64,000 bases of DNA, from NCBI GenBank assembly GCA_964017045.1, contig OZ024802.1:28296793-28360792 (forward strand), in the 5' to 3' direction. Source of the DNA: Omphiscola glabra (Eukaryota > Mollusca > Gastropoda > Lymnaeidae). Below the pieces are notes generated by a model. The model made no database searches. It saw only the letters and a list, made by a program, of their open reading frames with translations, and was not told the DNA's origin. A program made the position numbers and the translations under genes. Position 1 is the first letter of the stretch, and each line of letters begins with the position of its first letter. Positions 56,938 through 64,000 of this stretch are shown piece after piece.

Positions 56938-56945
56938 CTCACAAG

Positions 56946-57164
56946 AATAATGAATGAGCCGGGATAGGCCAGAGGGAGGGGGTGACCGGTTAAGGGGTGG
57001 GGGTTTTCACCCCAACGCCTCTTTTTTTCCTTTTCATAAATCGACCAAACAGTGTCTGCCTTATGTGTCCATGAGATTGTAATGTATTACGTCACTGCCA
57101 AGGTATTGTATTTCTAACACGAGATAGCGTACCTGACCAACTTTCTATTACAGAGGTACTTAAA
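56946..57164. other. Spacer
   Basis: No gene seen. Confidence 0.4.
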
Positions 57165-57272
57165 AACATCAGGGGTGTGGGGGTCAATGTAAGGGGGTGC
57201 AGGAGTCAGTGTCAGGCGGTGTGGTAGTCGGTGTCAGGGCGTGCGAGAGTCCAAGTAAGGGGGTGCAGAAAG
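57165..57272. repeat. Degenerate array, about 24-bp unit, about 4-5 copies
   Basis: GGGGGTGCAGGAGTCAGTGT-like words, each diverged. Confidence 0.75.
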
Positions 57273-57482
57273 ACACAGAAAATCCATTATTTTCATTAGC
57301 ATTGTATATCGTTGGGGTCCGGGGAAAATGTTTTGAAATCGAGATGGCGGTGGGGGGGGGACTGTTTTGAGATCAAGAGGGGTTGAGGCCGCTGCTAAAA
57401 AACGGTTAAGAACCCTTCTAAAGAGCGATGTGTCTAGAAATATTTCCATAAAGTTCTGTTTGGGAATGACACCATTTTGGTA

Positions 57483-58203
57483 CACACATCTATACACCTA
57501 TCTTTTCAAAACATCAATACACCTGTCATGTCAAAACACCAATACACCTGTCGTCATGTCAAAACACTAATACACCTGTCATCATGTCAAAACACCAATA
57601 CACCAATCATCATGTCAAAACACCAATACACCTGTCCTCATGTCAAAACACCAATATACCTGTCATCATGTCAAAACACCAATACACCTGCCGTCATGTC
57701 AAAACACCAATACACCTGTCCTCATGTCAAAACACCAATACACCTGGCGTCATGTCAAAAGACCAATACACCTGTCATCATATCAAAACACCAATACACC
57801 TGTCGTCATGTCAAAACACCAATACACCTGCCGTCATGTCAAAACACCAATACACCTGTCCTCATGTCAAAACACCAATACACCTGTCATCATGTCAAAA
57901 CACCAATACACCTGTCCTCATGTTAAAACACCAATACACCTGTCCTCATGTTAAAACACCAATACACCTGTCCTCATGTCAAAACACCAATACACCTGTC
58001 ATCATGTCAAAACACCAATACACCTGTCCTCATGTTAAAACACCAATACACCTGTCATCATGTCAAAACACCAATACACCTGTCCTCATGTCAAAACACC
58101 AATACACCTGTCATCATGTCAAAACACCAATACACCTGTCATCATGTCATAACACCAATACACCTGTCATCATGTCAAAACACCAATACACCTGTCATCA
58201 TTT
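57483..58203. repeat. Minisatellite, 28-bp unit, about 25 copies
   Basis: The core is CATGTCAAAACACCAATACA then CCTGTCAT, with TCCT, TCGT and CCGT variants. The plus frames (MSKHQYTC type) are artefacts. It lies just upstream of the candidate exon at 58275 and would be intronic if that exon is real. Confidence 0.95.
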
Positions 58204-58274
58204 CGAGCCATGTCAAAATGCTCGAGTGTCTGCATCGCTGTATTCACGGGCTTCTGTTTTGTCCCTTCTCACAG

Positions 58275-58441
58275 GCTGCACACGCCACAACCGCACCACA
58301 ACCGCACCACAGCTCCCATGGACAGTCACCAGCCAACCGCACCGGCCCATTGATGTGGAGATGTACCTATCGATTGTACCGAGATGATAGGCCTGGCACA
58401 GCTCTGCACGCTGCTATTCGTACACCTTGCTGTGAGGAACC
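58275..58441 (+). CDS. Candidate coding exon, 55 codons plus 2 nt, product not identified
   Basis: The acceptor TTTTGTCCCTTCTCACAG ends at 58274 and the donor GTGAGTACT starts at 58442. Read in phase 0, the exon is Ala/Thr/His/Pro-rich at first, has an NRT glycosylation sequon at residues 21-23, then MWRCTYRLYRDDRPG and AIRTPCCEE. Another plus frame is open only for the first ~113 nt. The exon ends after two bases of a codon, and the candidate exon at 60818 begins with one base followed by an open frame, so the pair joins without a shift. The three cysteines suggest a secreted or extracellular protein. I recognise no family with confidence; a diverged cystine-rich cytokine is one weak idea. 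Confidence 0.5.
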
Positions 58442-58654
58442 GTGAGTACTAAAACATGAGTTGTTTTGTTGTTGTGTCATTGACGTCAGCATTCCATTTG
58501 TATATTGTCAATTCTCAATTGTACATGGCGCAGTTGTAATGGCGAGTTGTAAATAACTGTATTAAGCTGTAAGTTATTCAAATAGTCAGCTGTAACCACT
58601 TGCCAATGATCAACTGGGGCGTAAATAAGTTGTTAGCTGTCAAATTGGCCATTG

Positions 58655-58765
58655 TTAAAACGTTGTAAATCGTCCGTTGTGAATAGTGTTAAGTGGTCCG
58701 TTGTGAATAGTGTTAAGTGTTCCGTTGTGAATAATTTTAAATTGTCCGCTTTGAATAATCAGTGG
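58655..58765. repeat. Short array, about 24-bp unit, 4-5 copies
   Basis: CCGTTGTGAATAGTGTTAAG then TGTT, in the putative intron. Confidence 0.85.
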
Positions 58766-58781
58766 GGGGGGGGTAGATAAC

Positions 58782-58857
58782 GCGGCCGATGATATTTACG
58801 TATAGTTTGAATGTGCATATTTACGTATAGTTTGAATGTTCATATTTACGTATTCAG
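58782..58857. repeat. Short array, about 28-bp unit, about 2.7 copies
   Basis: CATATTTACGTATAGTTTGA then ATGT. Confidence 0.85.
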
Positions 58858-58964
58858 AACAATTCAATGTGCGTCCACCCCACTGCCGATGATATTGGTA
58901 ATTATTCTCTGTTCTTATCACGTTAAACGCTATTTATCTAGATAAAGATGTGACTCTATTCATC

Positions 58965-59530
58965 TCTATATTATTATTATTATTATTTTTATTATTGCTA
59001 GTTTTCTATAGCTTGGTACACCGCTCACGACGCTGTACATACAAGTTAACAAACATAATCATGAACTTAAAAAATTAATATACACTAATTAAATAAAACA
59101 AAACAAATGTGTATTAGCTCCACCCATTCCATAACTATTTACATGTCAAGCAGCATCGTTTATCGGTCAGACGGGGGAATCAGTCAGGATAGTAGAGTTT
59201 AAAGAGATGTGTTTTGAAGGCTGTGATTGTTGTTATATTGCGGATGTGTAGTGGAAGAGAATTCCATTGTTTGGCGGCACAGAAAGAGAAACATCGTTCA
59301 CCGTATGTTTTTGTGCGAGCCTTGGGGACAGACAGAATGCGCGCGTCTGTGGAGGAGCGAAGCTGTCGAAGGGGTGAATAGACAGAGAGAAGTTCGGCTA
59401 GATAGGAAGGGCAGGAATTCTAGAAAACGTTGTGGCAGAGAACAGAGAGTTCATACTCCATCCCTGCTTGTGCAGGGAGCCAATAAAGTGAGTGAAGTAG
59501 TGGTGTGACGTGATCACGTTTCTTTGCCAT
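58965..59530. repeat. Dispersed repeat Z, copy 3 (longest), with ATT microsatellite end
   Basis: The ATT run, GACGCTGTACATACAAGTT, AAATAAAACAAAACAAATG and GCATCGTTTATCGGTCAGAC follow copy 1, and about 370 bp of extra sequence continues through GTGTTTTGAAGGCTGTGAT to GTGACGTGATCACGTTTC. The 93-codon plus frame at 59227 lies inside and is not a host gene. Likely a LINE 3' region or composite SINE. Confidence 0.7.
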
Positions 59531-59704
59531 GTGTTCTTCATAAATTCATATGTTCATCTTCATCTGCGTCAGTTTTTTTAAATATTTTTTTTTAACTTCA
59601 TTAGTTCTTCTATTCAGCCATTTGCCTTCATTCTGCATAACTGTTTAATTATTGCAGTGATCCTCATTCGGCCAACCCGACTCATTAGACGCACACCGAG
59701 TACA

Positions 59705-59890
59705 CAAATGTATTAGATCGAGAGAACCACTGTAGCAACGTGTGCAGTTTATTTCGCGTTTCCAGACAAAGCCACGTCGAGACTTTGGTGACCAGTCCGT
59801 CGAATGTATTAGATCACGAGAACCACTGTAGAAACGCGTGCAATTTATTACGCGTTACCAGTGTATCAGGCGAAGCCACGCGAGACTAAT
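59705..59890. repeat. Two-copy tandem duplication, about 90-100 bp
   Basis: TGTATTAGATCGAGAGAACC...GTAG...GTGCAGTTTATT and GCCACG are repeated with TGTATTAGATCACGAGAACC, GTGCAATTTATTACGCG and GCCACG. Confidence 0.85.
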
Positions 59891-59899
59891 GTCCTGTGA

Positions 59900-60592
59900 T
59901 ATACAAATATCCCACTGTACCATTACAGTGTCCTACAAATATCCCACTGTACCATTACAGTGTCCTACAAATATCCCATTGTACCATTACAGTGTCCTAC
60001 AAATATCCCACTGTACCATTAGTGTCCTACAAATATCCCAATGTACCATTACAGTGTCCTACAAATATCCCATTGTACCATTACAGTGTCCTACAAATAT
60101 CCCATTGTACCATTACAGTGTCCTACAAATATCCCATTGTACCATTACAGTGTCCTACAAATATCCCATTGTACCATTACAGTGTCCTACAAATATCACA
60201 TTGTACCATTACAGTGTCCTACAAATATCACATTGCACCATTACTGTGTCTTACAAATATCACATTGCACCATTACTGTGTCTTACAAATATCACAATGT
60301 ACCATTACAGTGTCCTACAAATATCCCATTGTACCATTACAGTGTCTTACAAATATCCCATTGTACCATTACAGTGTCTTACAAATATCACATTGCACCA
60401 TTACTGTGTCTTACAAATATCACATTGCACCATTACTGTGTCTTACAAATATCCCATTGTACCATTACAGTGTCTTACAAATATCACATTGCACCATTAC
60501 TGTGTCTTACAAATATCACATTGCACCATTACAGTGTCTTACAAATATCACATTGCACCATTACAGTGTCCTCTTAATATCCCATTGAGCCA
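59900..60592. repeat. Minisatellite, 32-bp unit, about 22 copies
   Basis: The core is TACAAATATCCCATTGTACC then ATTACAGTGTCC. Variants CACATTGCACC...ACTGTGTCT increase to the right. The unit is not a multiple of three, but all three plus frames stay open for about 180-260 codons. These are not proteins. Confidence 0.96.
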
Positions 60593-60817
60593 AAGTGTCA
60601 TTGTCATTAAATATTCTACGTAGAAACCTGAACATCGACCAAAGCCCCTTTTTTTAACAGGAATTCCCTGGGTCTCTTATTCAACCCTGGTTACATCCTC
60701 ACAACGGGATTATTTGTTTCTTTCAATCACATTTTTTTTTTAAGTTTCTTTTGTCGAGCTCTCAATGCTTCATTAGTGTTGTCTCTTTTCTTTTTTTTTT
60801 TTTGCTTTTTTTACCAG
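60593..60817. other. Spacer ending in a strong splice-acceptor-like tract
   Basis: T-rich runs (60730-60740, 60790-60812) lead into TTTTTTACCAG at 60817. Confidence 0.5.
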
Positions 60818-60926
60818 GTATCATGAAAACGGGGTTGCTTTCATCGACGCCTCCTTTAAGCTTGTAAATGAGTATTATACTACCCCAAATTACGGGTTCT
60901 CGAACGGGATTGGCGCGTATACCTAA
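60818..60926 (+). CDS. Candidate exon continuing from 58441; possible C-terminus
   Basis: A long pyrimidine tract and ACCAG precede it. After one base that completes the split codon from 58441 (CC plus G, Pro), the frame reads YHENGVAFIDASFKL, then VNEYYTTPNYGF, and stops at TAA 60924-60926, 35 codons in all. The phase agreement with the upstream exon is the main evidence. CC followed by FID and NEYY loosely recalls the end of TGF-beta-like cystine-knot domains, but their final C-x-C is missing, so I do not assign it. Alternatively the exon could end at a weak donor (CTT/GTAAAT near 60866) and continue further right. No poly(A) signal was identified. Confidence 0.45.
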
Positions 60927-61352
60927 AAACTATTACGTATTATCTCTGCATCTATTTGTTCAATGCCAAAATTACTATTTAAGTCAACTGACAGCTACTT
61001 TTTTTTTGAATGGTTAAAGGACATCCAACAAACACAGGAATGGGCTACAGCGGGTGACGCCCGGTGAAATGCAACTCCAAAGATTCAGTCGGACCTGGGT
61101 TGCCTGGCCGTCTCAATGAAAGTGAACACACTCTGGCGTTTTGGGTGACAATGAGACCGGGATATGGGATTAAAGGGTGGGTGGGGGGCAGGGTAGAAAT
61201 GGGGGATATCTGGAGAATACCACACGTCAGAAAACATGACAGACAGGCCGACAGAAATAGTTTAAGTCAAAGAGTCACAGAATGTCTGGCACTAAATGTT
61301 TTGAGTAATGCAGATTTTGGCGTAGATTAGTTCAAATGGATTGATGTGGTGG
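60927..61352. other. Spacer, possible 3' UTR
   Basis: If the stop at 60924 is real this is downstream untranslated or intergenic DNA. No AATAAA was seen close by. An 88-codon frame at 61064 has no motif. Confidence 0.4.
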
Positions 61353-61430
61353 AGCAGGCCAGGGACCTACAGTGGTGGAGTGGGGCAGGGACCTACATTG
61401 GAGGAGTGGGCCAGGGACCTACATTGGCGG
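61353..61430. repeat. Short array, 29-bp unit, about 3 copies
   Basis: GTGGGGCAGGGACCTACATT then GGAGGA. Confidence 0.88.
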
Positions 61431-61489
61431 CAGCGTCAACAATCATGCTGACACTATTGTAGCCTTTTTGGAGTCTGTGTGCGTTAGAC

Positions 61490-61680
61490 AGAAAGAGAGT
61501 GAGAGATGTCGAAAAACAGAGAAAGCGAGAGAGAGATATATCAAAACACAGAATAATATATATATATATATTTATATATCGAAAGACACAGAGAGAAAAA
61601 CAAAAATTTTGAGAAAGAGATAGAGAAAGCGCGAGAAACTGAGATTGCGAACGACAGAGTGAGAGAAAGAATTAGAGAGT
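61490..61680. repeat. GA-rich purine tract with TATA microsatellite
   Basis: GAGAGAG and AAAGAGA words; (TA)n at about 61557-61577. Confidence 0.85.
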
Positions 61681-61779
61681 GATTTAAGAGGAAGGAGGGT
61701 TTAGGCATAGTTTAAGGCAAAGAAATGCAAGTTGACACAACTGGTAGATGAAGGTGTGCCCTCGGTTATAGCGAGACTT

Positions 61780-61860
61780 AAAAATCCCAGGAGCGTAGCC
61801 AGACTACAAATTCCCAGGAGCGTAGCGTTGATGCGAATTGTCAGGAGCGGGGCTTCTAAT
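61780..61860. repeat. Short degenerate array, about 30-bp unit, 3 copies
   Basis: CCCAGGAGCGTAGC recurs at about 61788 and 61824, with a diverged copy at 61850. Confidence 0.7.
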
Positions 61861-61869
61861 TATAGGTAA

Positions 61870-62205
61870 TTGCGAAATGTGGAGCAGAAAGGGTTGTGTG
61901 TAGCAGAAGTGATTGTGTGGAGCAGAAGTGGTTGTGTGTAGCAGAAGTGATTGTGTGGAGCAGAAGTGGTTGTGTGTAGCAGACGTGATTGTGTGGAGCT
62001 GAAGTGGTTTTGTGGAGCTAAAGCAGTTGTGAAGAGCTGAAGGGGTTATGTGGGTCAGAAGTGGTTTTGTGGAGCTGTAGCGGTTGTGTGGAGCAGAAGT
62101 GGTTAGGTTAGGCTGAAGTGGTTTTGTGGATCTAAAGCAGTTGTGAAGAGCTGAATCGGGTGTGTGGGTCAGAAGCGGTCGTGTGAAGCTGAAGCGGTTG
62201 GTGAA
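61870..62205. repeat. Minisatellite, 19-bp unit, about 17 copies
   Basis: The unit is GTGTGGAGCAGAAGTGGTT. The left copies are regular; the right ones carry GAGCTGAAGCGG variants. Confidence 0.92.
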
Positions 62206-62930
62206 TCACTGGTGATGAAGGGGGAGCAAAGGAGGGGATTGTGTAAGCTTTACTAAAATAGTGATGTTAGTAATTAAGAAGCCTAGGATATCAACCACTC
62301 TACATTCATTTTTCGAGTAAGGTGGATGGAAATGATAATTTTAAGAATACAGACATTGTTGTGAGGCGACCATGAGTGAGAAAACGCCAATTACATTTAT
62401 TTTTATTTTTTTTAAATTGCAATTTTCTAACTTTATTTGCACATGCGTACAATCATTGCAAGGCCCAACCTCTGAAATTCAAGTAACTAGAACACAAATC
62501 TGATATACTTCTAGACACTGACCATAGGATCATATCCTCGACCTGGCCACATGAGCTTGCCCATCTTTCTCACTACGCGACAATCCTCAAAAAAGTGCTG
62601 CCCAGTTACATTAGCATATGCTAAAATCAGTACCATAGAATGAGGGGAAGCCGGAGGTTGCGGACCGCAAACCCCCCCCCCCCCCCAAACCGGGTGGCAA
62701 TTTTTTATTCCTTATAATTATGGTCGTTATTTTCTGCCAACTGTAGAGTTTGTTTTCGTTTTTTTAAAAAAAAGGGGGGGGGGGGTAGGCGGTAAAAAGT
62801 TATTTACACACCCTGTGCTGTACTACTGTAAACTACGCCACGCCCACTGCACAACATAGAACCATTAGTGATTATATAAATAGTGCAAAACATACACTAA
62901 TTGGGATCCATTTATCACAATATTTTTAAC
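62206..62930. other. Spacer, no gene seen
   Basis: C-run near 62671-62686 and G-run near 62775-62786. Otherwise unassigned. Confidence 0.5.
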
Positions 62931-63845
62931 CTGACGTAATATGAAGACATCTCTCATTATACGGCACCATCCTTCGTAACCTCCTGTCTGACGTAATATG
63001 AAGACATCTCTCATTATACGGCGTCATCATTTATAACCTCCTGTCTGGCGTAATATGAAGACATCTCTCATTATACGGCGTCATCATTCATAACCTCCTG
63101 TCTGGCGTAATATGAAGACATCTCTCATTATACGGCACCATCCTTCGTAACCTCCTGTCTGACGTAATATGAAGACATGTCTCATTATACGGCGCCATCC
63201 TTCGTAACCTCCTGTCTGACGTAATATGAAGACATCTCTCATTATACGGCGTCATCATTCATAACCTCCTGTCTGACGTAATATGAAGACATCTCTCATT
63301 ATACGGCACCATCCTTCGTAACCTCCTGTCTGGCGTAATATGAAGACATCTCTCATTATACGGCGGCATCCTTCGTAACCTCCTGTCTGACGTAATATGA
63401 AGACATCTCTCATTATACGGCGCCATCCTTCGTAACCTCCTGTCTGACGTAATATGAAGACATCTCTCATTATACGGCGTCATCATTCATAACCTTCTGT
63501 CTGACGTAATATGAAGACATCTCTCATTATACGGCGGCATCCTTCGTAACCTCCTGTCTGACGTAATATGAAGACATCTCTCATTATACGGCGTCATCAT
63601 TCATAACCTTTTGTCTGACGTAATATGAAGACATCTCTCATTATACGGCGGCATCCTTCGTAACCTCCTGTCTGACGTAATATGAAGACATCTCTCATTA
63701 TACGGCGGCATCCTTCGTAACCTCCTGTCTGACGTAATATGAAGACATCTCTCATTATACGGCGTCATCCTTCATAACCTTCTGTCTGACGTAATATGAA
63801 GACATCTCTCATTATACGGCGGCATCCTTCATAACCTTCTGTCTT
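62931..63845. repeat. Minisatellite, 57-bp unit, 16 copies
   Basis: The core is TCTGACGTAATATGAAGACA then TCTCTCATTATACGGCG and TAACCTCCTG. Variants GTCATCATTCAT and GCATCCTTCGT alternate in a higher-order pattern. The minus frames (MRDVFILRQTGGYEG) are by-products of the 19-codon unit. Confidence 0.96.
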
Positions 63846-64000
63846 AACGCCTACTCGATAGAATCCCACTGTCCAGCCCGGCAGCTTCCAGTAAACCCAC
63901 TGGCTCTTACGCCGACCTATGACGGCACATAAATTAACCGTCCATTACAGCCCAGATTCGAGAGGGGCCACGAGAGTGACCAGCCCACGCGCAAGTCTCT
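63846..64000. other. Window end, possible exon start
   Basis: The last 50 bp follow TCCATTACAG (acceptor-like, ends 63950) and are open in two plus frames, one reading PRFERGHESDQPTRKS. They are GC-richer than the DNA upstream. The window ends before a donor could be seen. Confidence 0.3.

Noticed and set aside
58965..59530. 93-codon frame at 59227 as a gene
   Set aside because: It lies inside dispersed repeat Z, whose other copies are non-coding.

Overview
This is eukaryotic, non-coding DNA from a repeat-rich animal genome. There are no operons, ribosome binding sites or compact genes. I could not find one complete protein gene. By my own tally about 40% of the window is minisatellite tandem arrays (roughly 60 arrays, units 14-86 bp), with additional CT/CA/GA tracts and many poly-G/poly-C runs. 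The spacers hold DNA-transposon miniatures, LINE debris and AT-rich unique sequence. Nearly every long open frame is a by-product of a tandem array and should not be read as a protein.

Organism: several ~200-bp hAT-type elements look, from memory, like the SPIN (SPACE INVADERS) family. That family is known for horizontal transfer and was reported in tetrapods, the bug Rhodnius and the pond snail Lymnaea. With the general repeat style this suggests a mollusc, perhaps a freshwater pulmonate snail. The assignment is inference and needs an alignment to confirm.

Layout. 1-4990: short-unit arrays (40, 36, 18-19, 18 and 36 bp); a SPIN-like element sits inside the last one with a perfect 8-bp target duplication. 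4990-6485: AT-rich DNA with a 5'-truncated LINE flanked by a 15-bp duplication. 6485-9275: a 65-bp array. 9.3-14.4 kb: CT-rich tracts, five arrays and one candidate exon. 14.4-16.6 kb: a composite locus with a 37-bp array, a SPIN-like insertion and a 54-bp array; a paralogue at 33.2-33.55 kb has about one copy of each unit and an empty insertion site. 17-32.6 kb: many arrays, including a 53-bp array of about 31 units, a 76-bp array and a 25-bp array, plus dispersed repeats X, Y and Z. 35.2-36.1 kb and 41.3-42.9 kb: clusters of MITEs with clear target duplications. 37.97-38.95 kb: a 20-bp array. 44.3-50.6 kb: arrays of 34, 15, 14, 36, 32 and 42 bp; the 14-bp array is split by a probable solo LTR. 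51.4-53.5 kb: inverted 15-bp arrays around a GGGATCCC array, then a 37-bp array. 54-57 kb: TCACAC-type and 27-bp arrays and three more MITEs. 57.5-60.6 kb: arrays around two phase-compatible candidate exons on the plus strand (58275-58441 and 60818-60926). 61-64 kb: GA-rich DNA, a 19-bp array and a 57-bp array.

The main biological message is not a set of cooperating genes. The window records repeated local birth of minisatellites, in at least three cases from a single-copy segment of a dispersed repeat, on which several hAT and Harbinger-like families have landed, sometimes inside the arrays.
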